Assembly: GCA_040881985.1 (NCBI GenBank)
Contig: JBBECE010000019.1
Coordinates: forward strand, 48,797 to 112,796
Direction of reading: 5' to 3'
DNA length: 64,000 nt
Origin: JBBECE01 sp040881985
Lineage (GTDB): Bacteria > Pseudomonadota > Alphaproteobacteria > Rhizobiales > Devosiaceae
The position numbers were made by a program, and so were the translations under genes. Below, one piece after another: positions 9,924 to 17,918 of the stretch. The notes beneath the pieces are model-generated. The model did not search any database and was not told the DNA's origin. It was given only the letters and a program-made list of their open reading frames with translations. The first letter of the stretch is position 1, and every line of letters begins with the position of its first letter.

Positions 9924-10250
9924 TCAGGCATCGACCGAACGGTCCGAGCCGCGCTCGGCCTGGCCGAGCCGCCGCTGCCGCGCCTCGAGCTCGGCATAGA
10001 CATCGGCGAGCGGCAAGCCGGCAGCCTTGAGCAATACCAGCAGGTGATAAAGCACGTCGGCGCTCTCGCGGGTCAGTTCCGCCTTGTCGCCCCTGACCGC
10101 CGCGATCGAGGCCTCGACCGCCTCCTCGCCAAGCTTTTGGGCGCATTTGGCAACTCCCTCATGCAGGAGCCGGGCGGTGTAGGATTCGGACGGCGAAGCG
10201 CCGGCGCGATTGGTGATGATCGTCTGCAGATCGTCAAGCGTGAACGCCAT
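9924..10250 (-). CDS. hisE: Phosphoribosyl-ATP pyrophosphatase
   Basis: Second step of histidine synthesis, hydrolysing PR-ATP to PR-AMP. 108 residues of the all-alpha MazG-like fold with the metal-binding patterns KLGEEAVE and ESADVLYHLLVLL. It sits 39 bp after hisF and 3 bp before coaA. The separate hisE (no HisI fusion) is typical of Hyphomicrobiales. Confidence 0.95.
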   Translation of the reverse strand: MAFTLDDLQTIITNRAGASPSESYTARLLHEGVAKCAQKLGEEAVEASIAAVRGDKAELTRESADVLYHLLVLLKAAGLPLADVYAELEARQRRLGQAERGSDRSVDA

Positions 10251-10289
10251 GCCTTCCCCCTTGGTCAGTTGATCGCCGCCGCCGGGTTT

Positions 10290-11078
10290 TCACCCGTCGA
10301 GGCGCACCGGTATGCCCGCTTGCTGCATGTGCGCCTTGGCTTGCCCGATGGTAAAGGTGCCGAAATGAAAAATCGAGGCGGCGAGCACGGCGCTGGCGTG
10401 GCCGAGTTTCACCCCTTCGACCAGATGATCGAGCGTGCCAACCCCGCCTGAGGCGATGACCGGCACCTCGACCGCGTCGGCGACCTCGCGGGTCAATGCG
10501 AGATCGAAGCCGATCTTGGTGCCATCGTGATCCATCGAGGTCAGCAAAATCTCGCCGGCCCCCAGGCTGACGACCCTCCTGGCGACGGCTACCGCATCGA
10601 GGCCCGTTGCGGTGCGACCACCATGGGTGAAGATTTCCCAGGGCGATTCGCCTTCCTTTGGCTGACGGCCGCGACGCGCCCTGGCGTCGATGGCGACAAC
10701 TATGCACTGATTGCCGAATTTGTCGGCAGCGCGGGAGACGAAATCTGGATCGGCGACGGCGGCGGTGTTGATCGAAACCTTGTCGGCGCCGGAGAGCAAG
10801 AGATTGCGGATGTCCTCGATCGTGCGCACGCCGCCGCCGACCGTGACCGGCATGAAGCAATGCTCGGCGGTGCGGGTGACGACGTCGAGAAGTATGCTGC
10901 GTTTCTCATGGCTCGCCGAGATGTCGAGAAAGCACAGCTCGTCGGCGCCGGCGGCGTCATACGCGATCGCCGCCTCGACCGGATCCCCGGCGTCGCGCAA
11001 ATCGACGAAGTTGACGCCTTTGACGACGCGGCCGTCCTTGACGTCAAGACATGGGATGATGCGGGTTTTCAGCGTCAT
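10290..11078 (-). CDS. hisF: Imidazole glycerol phosphate synthase, cyclase subunit
   Basis: Uses ammonia from HisH to form IGP and AICAR. A 262-residue TIM barrel beginning TRIIPCLDVKDGRVVKG (catalytic Asp12) and including VAIDAR and IASGGVGTLDH. The start at 11078 overlaps the stop of the 82-residue membrane protein gene as ATGA, so translation is coupled. A longer in-frame extension to 11246 only covers that neighbour. Confidence 0.97.
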   Translation of the reverse strand: MTLKTRIIPCLDVKDGRVVKGVNFVDLRDAGDPVEAAIAYDAAGADELCFLDISASHEKRSILLDVVTRTAEHCFMPVTVGGGVRTIEDIRNLLLSGADKVSINTAAVADPDFVSRAADKFGNQCIVVAIDARARRGRQPKEGESPWEIFTHGGRTATGLDAVAVARRVVSLGAGEILLTSMDHDGTKIGFDLALTREVADAVEVPVIASGGVGTLDHLVEGVKLGHASAVLAASIFHFGTFTIGQAKAHMQQAGIPVRLDG

Positions 11079-11323
11079 GCCCTGCCCCACGCACGCTGGA
11101 CGATGGCGACGATAAGCGAAAAGATCCAAGCCGGGTAGGCGAAGCAGAGGAAAATCAGAATCGCGAAGGAGACTTCCGACCGCAGCCATCCCGACAGCAT
11201 GAGCGCGGTAAGAAAGGTGAGCACGGCTAGCGTCAGGACGAACCACCGGAACTGGATGCGTCGGTCCGGACCCGAGTTTGGCCGGTTGTGAAATTTCCTG
11301 TGGCTTTCTTCCGGCACGCTCAT
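11075..11323 (-). CDS. Small two-helix membrane protein inside the his operon
   Basis: 82 residues: a polar N-terminus of ~25 residues, a hydrophobic helix about 28-46 (FVLTLAVLTFLTALMLSG) and a second about 51-74. No family recognised. It is joined to hisA upstream and hisF downstream by 4-bp ATGA overlaps, so it is almost certainly translated as part of the operon. No histidine-pathway role is evident. Confidence 0.75.
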   Translation of the reverse strand: MSVPEESHRKFHNRPNSGPDRRIQFRWFVLTLAVLTFLTALMLSGWLRSEVSFAILIFLCFAYPAWIFSLIVAIVQRAWGRA

Positions 11324-12051
11324 GCCGCTTGCCTCAGCTTAGCCAGCGCCACTTTCGCGTCGATCCTTCCCGCGTAAAGGGCGCGGCCGCAAATCGCGCC
11401 GCCAAGAACGCGCATTTCGAGCGAAGCCAGGCGGGTGATATCGTCCATCGAGGCGAGACCTCCCGAAGCGATGACAGGAATCGTGACCGCCTCGGCCAAC
11501 GCCGACGTCGCCTCCCAATTGATGCCAGACAGCATGCCGTCGCGCGCAATATCGGTATGGATGAGGGCGGCGACCCCCGCTCCCTCGAAGCGTTTCGCCA
11601 ATTCGGGGACGGAGAGTTTGGCGCTCTCCGACCAACCCTCGACCGCGACCTCTCCGCCTCGCACATCGATGCCGACCGCGATACGCCCCGGAAACTTTCG
11701 GCAGGCATCGATGACCAGTTTCGGATCGCGCACGGCGGCGGTGCCCAGAATGACGCGCGCGATCCCCTTGCCGAGCCAGGATTCGATGCGGGCGAGATTG
11801 CGGATGCCGCCGCCCAACTGCACGGGAACGGAGACCGCAGCAAGGATCGCGGCGACTGCAGCTTCGTTGGCTGGCCTGCCTTTCACCGCACCGTCGAGAT
11901 CGACCACATGCAGCCACTCAAACCCTTGCTCTGCAAAGGTTTTTGCCTGCGCGCCGGGGTCGGGATTGTAAATCGTCGCCCGGCCCATGTCGCCGCGTTC
12001 GAGGCGCACGCACTTGCCGTCCTTCAGATCGATGGCGGGGAAGAGGATCAT
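11320..12051 (-). CDS. hisA: Phosphoribosylformimino-5-aminoimidazole carboxamide ribotide isomerase
   Basis: Fourth step of histidine synthesis (ProFAR isomerase). 243 residues with the HisA start MILFPAIDLKDGKCVRL (Asp8), the barrel motif VQLGGGIRN and the second catalytic region HTDIARDGML. ATG 12051 is taken over a longer upstream option because it gives the family N-terminus and overlaps the GIY-YIG ORF stop by 4 bp. Confidence 0.97.
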   Translation of the reverse strand: MILFPAIDLKDGKCVRLERGDMGRATIYNPDPGAQAKTFAEQGFEWLHVVDLDGAVKGRPANEAAVAAILAAVSVPVQLGGGIRNLARIESWLGKGIARVILGTAAVRDPKLVIDACRKFPGRIAVGIDVRGGEVAVEGWSESAKLSVPELAKRFEGAGVAALIHTDIARDGMLSGINWEATSALAEAVTIPVIASGGLASMDDITRLASLEMRVLGGAICGRALYAGRIDAKVALAKLRQAA

Positions 12052-12440
12052 TTTGCTGAGCGCTCTTCGTGCAGTCCGATGTGGGCCGGACACAAACTTC
12101 CGATCGCATACGCTTCTAGGAGAATCCGCATTCGGCTGTCCTCAACCGCAAGAAATCGATACCCGCAGCCATTTCTGAGAGGCGATCCGTCATTGTCAAA
12201 ATACTCGTCCACAAACGACGAAGCCGCCTGCAGATGATTCCGCAGCCGCTGATACATCCCGCGCTTGCCGCGATAGGTGCAACCAACATGCAACACTTCG
12301 TCTGCAGTTCCATGAATGGCGTACACGCCTTGTTCGTCGCCCACTGCCAGCACATATCCCGACGACGGAAACTCGTGCAGCTTCGAACTCATGAGCGCAG
12401 CAAACAAGTTCTGAATTCTCTCTCGCTCGGTGCCAATCAT
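12048..12440 (-). CDS. GIY-YIG-like nuclease domain protein inserted in the his operon
   Basis: 130 residues with a layout resembling the GIY-YIG fold: GVY at 38-40, HVG at 51-53 (in place of YIG), QRLRNHL at 64-70 giving the expected Arg and His, and LLEAYAIGSLCP with a candidate metal-binding Glu109. All catalytic positions appear present, so it may be an active single-domain nuclease. It lies between hisH (1-bp gap) and hisA (4-bp overlap). Two counted 60-base lines give about 52% GC against about 67% in a hisH line, a sign of foreign origin. Substrate and role unknown. Confidence 0.7.
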   Translation of the reverse strand: MIGTERERIQNLFAALMSSKLHEFPSSGYVLAVGDEQGVYAIHGTADEVLHVGCTYRGKRGMYQRLRNHLQAASSFVDEYFDNDGSPLRNGCGYRFLAVEDSRMRILLEAYAIGSLCPAHIGLHEERSAK

Positions 12441-12441
12441 C

Positions 12442-13098
12442 TTAGGGCCGCCAATTGAGGAAATTCTCGATCATCTTCAACCCCAGCGCCTGGGATTTCT
12501 CGGGGTGAAATTGCGTGCCGACCATGTTGGCGCGGGCCACCGCCGCGAAAATCTTGCCGCCATAGTCGGCGGTCGCAAGCAGATCGGCCTCGTGGTCGGG
12601 GACAAAGTGATAGGAATGGACGAAATAGGCGTTGAGCCCTTTCGGCCCCGTCGCGATGCCGTCGAACACCGGGTGCGGGCGGACGAGGTCGATGGTGTTC
12701 CAGCCCATGTGCGGGATTTTGAGGTCGGGATCGCCGGGCGAGATACGGCGGACCGTGCCGGGGATCCAGTTAAAGCCGAAGTGCGTGCCCTTTTCGAGCC
12801 CGGCAGTCGCCATCAGCTGCATGCCGACACAGATGCCGAAAAACGGCACTGCCTTTTTCGTCACCATTTCGGTGAGCGCCTCGACCATGCCGGGCACCGC
12901 ATAAAGCCCGGCGCGGCAATCGCCGAACGCGCCAACGCCGGGCAGCACGAGCCGCTCGGCGCGGGTCACGTGACCCGGATCGGAAGAGACGAGAATGCGC
13001 GGCGGGTCGGCGAGCGTCGCGGCGGCGCGCTCGAACGCCTTGGCGGCGGATTTGAGATTGCCCGAGCCGTAGTCGATGATGACGAGACTATTGCTCAT
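12442..13098 (-). CDS. hisH: Imidazole glycerol phosphate synthase, glutaminase subunit
   Basis: Class I glutamine amidotransferase supplying ammonia to HisF. 218 residues with the catalytic triad Cys90 (FFGICVGMQLM), His198 and Glu200 (GTQFHPEKSQ) and the oxyanion-strand PGVGAFGD. ATG 13098 gives the family start (SLVIIDYGSGNL) and overlaps the DUF2628 stop by 4 bp. HisF is separated from it by three genes. Confidence 0.97.
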   Translation of the reverse strand: MSNSLVIIDYGSGNLKSAAKAFERAAATLADPPRILVSSDPGHVTRAERLVLPGVGAFGDCRAGLYAVPGMVEALTEMVTKKAVPFFGICVGMQLMATAGLEKGTHFGFNWIPGTVRRISPGDPDLKIPHMGWNTIDLVRPHPVFDGIATGPKGLNAYFVHSYHFVPDHEADLLATADYGGKIFAAVARANMVGTQFHPEKSQALGLKMIENFLNWRP

Positions 13099-13469
13099 GG
13101 GACGGTTCGTTGACGGGAAAGCCATTTGACTTCCGCTTCAGCAGCGCTGCCGGCGACAATGTCGGCGCGGTGGGCGAAGCCGCGCCGGATCAGCGCCCGT
13201 TCGCGGATCGGGCCAGCCTCGAACCCGACGAACAGCGCGACCAAGAGGCCGAGCCAGGAGGTGGTCTCGGGATTGACCAGCGCCGCTACCGCCAGGAGCA
13301 GGATTGCCGCGAGGACGAGCAGCGCAAGTTCGACCCAAAGCCGGTGCCAGATGCACCAAAGGCCCGACGAGAGGAAAGCGAATGTCGAGAACCGGTCGGG
13401 CACGAGTTCGATTTCGGTTTCGGCCGGATCGGGGCTTTCGGACCCCGTGAAGATAGCGAAAACACTCAT
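13095..13469 (-). CDS. DUF2628 family protein in the his cluster
   Basis: 124 residues. A soluble N-terminus contains DRFSTFAFLSSGLWCIWHRLW, the DUF2628 signature region, followed by two hydrophobic segments (about 49-67 and 72-88) and a polar tail. Proteins of this family regularly sit between hisB and hisH in alphaproteobacteria, with no assigned function. ATG 13469 leaves 17 bp to hisB; the stop overlaps hisH by 4 bp. Confidence 0.8.
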   Translation of the reverse strand: MSVFAIFTGSESPDPAETEIELVPDRFSTFAFLSSGLWCIWHRLWVELALLVLAAILLLAVAALVNPETTSWLGLLVALFVGFEAGPIRERALIRRGFAHRADIVAGSAAEAEVKWLSRQRTVP

Positions 13470-13486
13470 AACGGCGCCCCTGAGGA

Positions 13487-14074
13487 CTAGAGCGAGCCCT
13501 TGGTGGAGGGCACGGCATCGGCGGCACGGGGGTCGATTTCGATGGCCCCGCGCAACGCTTTGGCCAGCGCCTTGAAACAACTTTCGGCGACGTGATGGGC
13601 ATTGTCGCCGTAGAAATTCTCCACATGCAGGGTCACCCCGGCATTGACCGCAAAGGCCTGGAACCATTCGCGGAAGAGTTCGGTGTCCATCTCGCCGACC
13701 TTGCCGTGGGCGAACTCGACCCGCCAGACCAGGAACGGCCGACCGGATATGTCGATAGCGGCCCGCGAGAGAGACTCATCCATCGGCACATCGAACGAGG
13801 CGTAGCGGCGGATACCGCGCTTGTCGCCGAGCGCCTGCTTGATCGCCTGGCCGAGCACGATGCCGGTGTCCTCGGCCGTGTGGTGCATGTCGATGTGGAG
13901 GTCGCCCTTGGCGACCACAGAAATGTCGATCAGCGAATGCCGGGCCATCAGCTCAAGCATGTGATCGAGGAAACCGATGCCAGTAGAAATCTCGGCCTTG
14001 CCGGTGCCGTCGAGATTGACGGCGACGGCGATGTCGGTCTCGCTGGTCTTGCGCTTGAGATCGGCTTGGCGCAT
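13487..14074 (-). CDS. hisB: Imidazoleglycerol-phosphate dehydratase
   Basis: Sixth step of histidine synthesis. 195 residues with the manganese-binding motifs LDHMLELMARHS, DMHHTAEDTG and ENFYGDNAHHVAE. No fused phosphatase domain, as usual outside enterics. ATG 14074 has GGGAG eight bases upstream; an in-frame TTG at 14089 is the alternative. First gene of the minus-strand his run, divergent from hslV. Confidence 0.97.
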   Translation of the reverse strand: MRQADLKRKTSETDIAVAVNLDGTGKAEISTGIGFLDHMLELMARHSLIDISVVAKGDLHIDMHHTAEDTGIVLGQAIKQALGDKRGIRRYASFDVPMDESLSRAAIDISGRPFLVWRVEFAHGKVGEMDTELFREWFQAFAVNAGVTLHVENFYGDNAHHVAESCFKALAKALRGAIEIDPRAADAVPSTKGSL

Positions 14075-14151
14075 CGGCGTTGCTCCCAAGGGTGAGGCGG
14101 GAGTGCTCTAACAGGTTCAAAGCCCCGGGAAAAGCGGGGTTCGCGGCTGCA

Positions 14152-14179
14152 TTGCAATTGCGGTTTGCCGGCCTAAGTT
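14152..14179 (+). promoter_or_regulatory. Candidate promoter of hslVU
   Basis: TTGCAA at 14152-14157, a 16-bp spacer and TAAGTT at 14174-14179 lie 25 bp before the hslV start. This is a weak match to sigma-70. A heat-shock sigma-32 promoter would be expected for this operon, and none is obvious. Confidence 0.3.
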
Positions 14180-14203
14180 AGGGTCTCTCTGAAAGGCACT
14201 CAA

Positions 14204-14767
14204 ATGAGCGATAGGCAAGACAGCCCGGCCTGGCACGGCACCACCATCGTTACCGTCCGCAAGGGCTCCAAGGTGGTGATCGCCGGGGACGGACAGGTTT
14301 CGGTCGGCCAGACGGTGATGAAGCACAATGCCAAGAAAGTGCGCCGGCTCGGCGACGGCAAAGTGATTACCGGGTTCGCCGGGGCGACGGCGGACGCCTT
14401 TACCCTGTTCGAGCGGCTCGAGGCCAAGCTCGAGCAGTATCCCGATCAGCTGATGCGAGCCTGCGTCGAGCTCGCCAAGGATTGGCGCACCGATCGCTAT
14501 TTGCGCCGGTTAGAGGCGATGATGATCGTCGCCGACCGGACGGACTCGCTGGTCCTGACCGGTACGGGGGACGTGCTCGCCCCCGAAGACGGGGTGATGG
14601 GGATCGGCTCGGGCGGCAATTATGCGCTCGCCGCGGCCCGGGCGCTGGTCGATACCGATCTCGACGCCGAAGCGATCGCCCGCAAGGCGATGCGGATCGC
14701 CTCGGAGATTTGCGTTTTCACCAACGACCAGGTGGTCGTCGAAACTCTCGATACGGACAAGCGTTGA
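14204..14767 (+). CDS. hslV: ATP-dependent protease proteolytic subunit HslV
   Basis: Threonine protease forming the core of the HslUV (ClpYQ) machine. 187 residues. Cleavage after Gly12 would expose the catalytic N-terminal Thr13 in GTTIVTVRKG; the chain also has AGDGQVSVGQTVMK and MGIGSGGNYALAAARAL. The stop overlaps hslU as TGATG. Confidence 0.97.
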   Translation: MSDRQDSPAWHGTTIVTVRKGSKVVIAGDGQVSVGQTVMKHNAKKVRRLGDGKVITGFAGATADAFTLFERLEAKLEQYPDQLMRACVELAKDWRTDRYLRRLEAMMIVADRTDSLVLTGTGDVLAPEDGVMGIGSGGNYALAAARALVDTDLDAEAIARKAMRIASEICVFTNDQVVVETLDTDKR

Positions 14768-16077
14768 TGAGTGAGTTGAGTTTTTCCCCGCGCGAGATCG
14801 TCGCCGAGCTCGACCGATACATTGTCGGCCAGAAGGATGCCAAGCGCGCCGTCGCCATTGCGTTGAGGAACCGATGGCGACGCCAGCAGCTTGGCGACGA
14901 CCTGCGTCACGAGGTTGTGCCGAAGAACATTCTGATGATCGGGCCGACGGGGGTCGGCAAGACCGAGATTTCGCGCCGCCTGGCGCGGCTGGCGCAAGCG
15001 CCCTTCATCAAGGTCGAGGCAACGCGGTTTACCGAGGTCGGCTATGTGGGCCGCGACGTCGAGCAGATCGTCCGCGATCTCCTCGAGGCGGGGATTTCGC
15101 TGCTCAAGGAAAAGCGGCGCAAGGAAGTCGAGGAAAAGGCCCATAGCAACGCCGAGGAGCGGGTACTTGACGCGCTCGTCGGCCGGGGCTCGACGCCTTC
15201 GACGCGCGACGCCTTCCGCCGCAAGCTCAGGGCGAACGAGCTCGACGACAAGGACATCGAGATCGAGGTCGCGGCGCCGCAGGGCAATTCCATGTTCGAG
15301 ATGCCCGGCATGCCGGGCGGCAATGTCGGGATGGTCAATCTCTCCGACATGCTGGGCAAGGCGTTCGGTCAAAAGGGCGTCAAGCGCACGGTGAAAGTCG
15401 AGGATTCCTACGCGCTCTTGATCAACGAGGAAGCCGACAAGCTCCTCGACCAGGACAAGCTGGTTTTGGATGCGATCGATCTCGTCGAGAACAACGGCAT
15501 CGTCTTCATCGACGAAATCGACAAGATCGCGGTGCGCGAGGGACGGTTCGGGGGCGATGTGTCGCGCGAGGGAGTACAGCGGGATCTGTTGCCGCTGATC
15601 GAGGGGACGATCGTCGCGACCAGGCACGGGCCGGTGAATACCGACCATATTCTCTTCATCGCTTCGGGCGCCTTTCACCTGTCGAAGCCGTCGGACCTGT
15701 TGCCGGAACTGCAGGGACGGTTGCCGATAAGGGTCGAGCTGAGGGCGCTCGGCAAGGAAGATTTCATCCGCATTCTCAAGGAAACCGAGGCTTCGCTCAT
15801 CAAGCAATATGTGGCGTTGATGCAGACCGAGGGGGTGACGCTCGCCTTCACCGACGAGGCGATCGAGGTGATCGCCGATCTGGCGGTGGCGATCAATTCG
15901 AGCATCGAGAATATCGGGGCGCGGCGGCTGATGACGGTGATGGAGCGGCTGGTCGAGGATATTTCATTCGACGCGTCCGAAAGGAAGGGCGAGTCGATTA
16001 CCATCGACGGCGCCTATGTGCGCCAGCAGGTCGAGGCGCTGGCGAAAAACGCCGACTTGTCGCGGTTCATCCTCTAG
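14767..16077 (+). CDS. hslU: ATP-dependent protease ATPase subunit HslU
   Basis: AAA+ unfoldase feeding HslV. 436 residues beginning with the family N-terminus SFSPREIVAELDRYIVGQ. Walker A is GPTGVGKT (59-66), Walker B is VFIDEIDKI, the pore loop region is FTEVGYVGRDVE, and the chain ends in the usual DLSRFIL. ATG 14767 overlaps the hslV stop by one base; a longer upstream reading lies within hslV. Confidence 0.98.
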   Translation: MSELSFSPREIVAELDRYIVGQKDAKRAVAIALRNRWRRQQLGDDLRHEVVPKNILMIGPTGVGKTEISRRLARLAQAPFIKVEATRFTEVGYVGRDVEQIVRDLLEAGISLLKEKRRKEVEEKAHSNAEERVLDALVGRGSTPSTRDAFRRKLRANELDDKDIEIEVAAPQGNSMFEMPGMPGGNVGMVNLSDMLGKAFGQKGVKRTVKVEDSYALLINEEADKLLDQDKLVLDAIDLVENNGIVFIDEIDKIAVREGRFGGDVSREGVQRDLLPLIEGTIVATRHGPVNTDHILFIASGAFHLSKPSDLLPELQGRLPIRVELRALGKEDFIRILKETEASLIKQYVALMQTEGVTLAFTDEAIEVIADLAVAINSSIENIGARRLMTVMERLVEDISFDASERKGESITIDGAYVRQQVEALAKNADLSRFIL

Positions 16078-16176
16078 GGGCGCCGATCGGCGGCAATCTG
16101 TCCCCCAGGGGCTCACTTCCTGCTAAGGTAGGGGCGTGACATTGCGCGTCCCGCAACCGCGGAAGGAAGTTTCCCG

Positions 16177-16914
16177 ATGGCAAGTGACGGCCGCCCGCCG
16201 CGCCTGGCGGTTCTGATCGACGCCGAGAACGCCCCGGCCAGCATCGCCGACGGACTGTTCGAAGAAATCGCCACAATCGGCGAGGCCAGCGTCCGGCGGA
16301 TCTATGGCGACTTCACCAAGCCGGATCTGAGGGGCTGGTCGGGCGTGCTGGCGAGGCTGGCGATCATTCCGCGCCAGCAATTCGCCTATACCGTCGGCAA
16401 GAACGCGTCCGACATCGCGCTCGTCATCGACGCGATGACGCTGCTTTATGGCGGTCATGTCGACGGATTCTGCCTGGTGTCCTCCGACAGCGACTTTACC
16501 CGCCTCGCCGCCGAAATCCGCGAACGCGGCCTGACGGTCTACGGGTTCGGGGCGCAAAAGACCCCGGAAAGCCTGCGGAACGCCTGCCATCGGTTCATCT
16601 ATCTCGAAAACCTCGGCCTCGGCGCCGAAGAAAAGCCCGGCCCGGGCCAGGTGAAAGCCGCGCCTTCGCGTCAGTCGCCCACAAAGGCGGTGCCACTCAT
16701 CAATACCGCCATCTCGCAACTCGATCCCGAGAACGGGTGGGTCAATCTTGGCGCGGTCGGCAGCCAGCTCGGCAATCTCAAATCGGATTTCGACCCGCGC
16801 ACCTATGGCGAGAAGAAGCTCAGCGATCTGGTGCGCAAGACCGGCGCCTATGACGTCGAGCAGGGCGAGGGCAAGAGCCTGCGCATCCGTCCGAAGGCGA
16901 AGCGCAAGGCTTAG
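16177..16914 (+). CDS. NYN domain (LabA/DUF88) protein with C-terminal OST-HTH/LOTUS domain
   Basis: 245 residues. The N-terminal NYN (PIN-like) domain holds the acidic positions expected for a metal-dependent RNase: LIDAENAP (about 10-17), KNASDIALVIDAM and VSSDSDFTRLA. After a Pro/Ala linker the last ~75 residues resemble an OST-HTH/LOTUS RNA-binding domain (INTAISQL through WVNLGAVGSQLGN to KKLSDLVRKTGAYDVE). A role in RNA processing or decay is inferred from the family. It is ~100 bp after hslU. Confidence 0.85.
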   Translation: MASDGRPPRLAVLIDAENAPASIADGLFEEIATIGEASVRRIYGDFTKPDLRGWSGVLARLAIIPRQQFAYTVGKNASDIALVIDAMTLLYGGHVDGFCLVSSDSDFTRLAAEIRERGLTVYGFGAQKTPESLRNACHRFIYLENLGLGAEEKPGPGQVKAAPSRQSPTKAVPLINTAISQLDPENGWVNLGAVGSQLGNLKSDFDPRTYGEKKLSDLVRKTGAYDVEQGEGKSLRIRPKAKRKA

Positions 16915-16924
16915 GCCCGGTCGG

Positions 16925-17302
16925 CTATTTGGCGGCGCGGTGGCGGGCGGCGCGGTGCTCGATCTCGCGATTGAGATAGGCAAGATCCTCCTCGTTGAGC
17001 GCGTCAATATTGGCGGCGAGGCGATTGGCGAGTTCGGTCGCGGCGGGAGCGAGCCCGGCGGTCGCCACCGAGACTTTCGGATCGGAGATTTCGGCGAGGC
17101 GTTGCAGCTCCTCGGCCTCGTCCCAGATGACGTTGAAATAGGCGATAATGCGCTGAAGCAAGTACCAGCTCGGCTTGCCGCGATGGCCGTGCTCGAGGGC
17201 CGACAGGTAGGCACTCGAGACATGCAGCGCCCCGGCCATGTCTTTCAGGCGGATGCCGCGGTCGGCCCGCATCTTGCGCAGTCTTGCCCCAAGCGGGGTC
17301 AT
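16925..17302 (-). CDS. XRE-family helix-turn-helix regulator
   Basis: 125 residues with a Cro/C1-type HTH at about 5-40 (GARLRKMRADRGIRLKDMAG, then VSSAYLSALEHGHRGKPS). A helical region follows with WDEAEELQRLAEISDPKVSV, a pattern found in the XRE proteins that accompany smr in alphaproteobacteria. The start overlaps the stop of the Smr gene by 4 bp. Target unknown. Confidence 0.87.
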   Translation of the reverse strand: MTPLGARLRKMRADRGIRLKDMAGALHVSSAYLSALEHGHRGKPSWYLLQRIIAYFNVIWDEAEELQRLAEISDPKVSVATAGLAPAATELANRLAANIDALNEEDLAYLNREIEHRAARHRAAK

Positions 17303-17898
17303 GGGAGCCGCCGTTTCAGCCGGACATAGAGGGCGCCTTCGCCGCCGTGCAGGCGCGCGGCGGCGGCGACCCCGGCGATGTGCGGGGCGAGGTTGGAGCC
17401 AGCGAGCCAGCGGGGGACAGCCCGGCGCAGGACGCCCGGCTCTTCGAGGCGCGAGGTCCCCTCGCTTCTGAGCCCTTTGCCGGTGATGACCAGCACGTTG
17501 CGGTCGCCACGCCCGGCGGCGGCGCGGATAAAGCGGGTGAGCGCCTCGAGGGCATCGGCCTGGCGCATGCCGTGCAGATCGAGGGTCGCGTCGATCGCCT
17601 CGCGGCCGCGAACGAGCTTGCGCCTGAGGCCCGGCTCGATCGGCTTGCCGGCGGACGCGGCGGCCCTGGCCGGCAGAGGATCGCGCGGCCGGGCGACCGC
17701 CAGCGGCTCGGCGCGCGGGCGCGGTGCGGGGTTCGGGTGGTTGGTACGACGCGCCTTCAAGGGTTTGACCGAGCGGGTGACCTCGGCCCAGAGGTCCGTG
17801 TCGTCGCTTCTTGGCTTGACGAGCGGGCGCGCCTCGTGGCCCTCCATGGCGGTCCGCTGCTGAAGTTCGGGGCGCCGCGCTCGCTTGATCTTCGGCAT
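17299..17898 (-). CDS. Smr domain protein
   Basis: 199 residues: a basic, Pro/Arg-rich N-terminal half and a C-terminal Smr (small MutS-related) domain with LDLHGMRQADALEALTRFI and the loop VITGKGLRSEG. Smr domains can nick DNA or cleave RNA; activity here is not shown. ATG 17898 was chosen since upstream sequence overlaps the Tim44-like gene's end. Next to it upstream, only 20 bp separate it from that gene, where mltA is normally found. Confidence 0.9.
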   Translation of the reverse strand: MPKIKRARRPELQQRTAMEGHEARPLVKPRSDDTDLWAEVTRSVKPLKARRTNHPNPAPRPRAEPLAVARPRDPLPARAAASAGKPIEPGLRRKLVRGREAIDATLDLHGMRQADALEALTRFIRAAAGRGDRNVLVITGKGLRSEGTSRLEEPGVLRRAVPRWLAGSNLAPHIAGVAAAARLHGGEGALYVRLKRRLP

Positions 17899-17918
17899 GG
17901 AGCCGCTCCGCGCGACGA

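Noticed and set aside
12963..12976. Perfect palindrome GGGTCACGTGACCC resembling parS
   Set aside because: Only the CACGTG core is shared; the flanking GGG differs from GTT at two positions in each arm, and it lies inside hisH where the codons explain it.
14120..14142. Hairpin CCCCG/CGGGG as a terminator between hisB and hslV
   Set aside because: It lies upstream of both divergent genes, so there is no transcript for it to end; the stem is only about five pairs.
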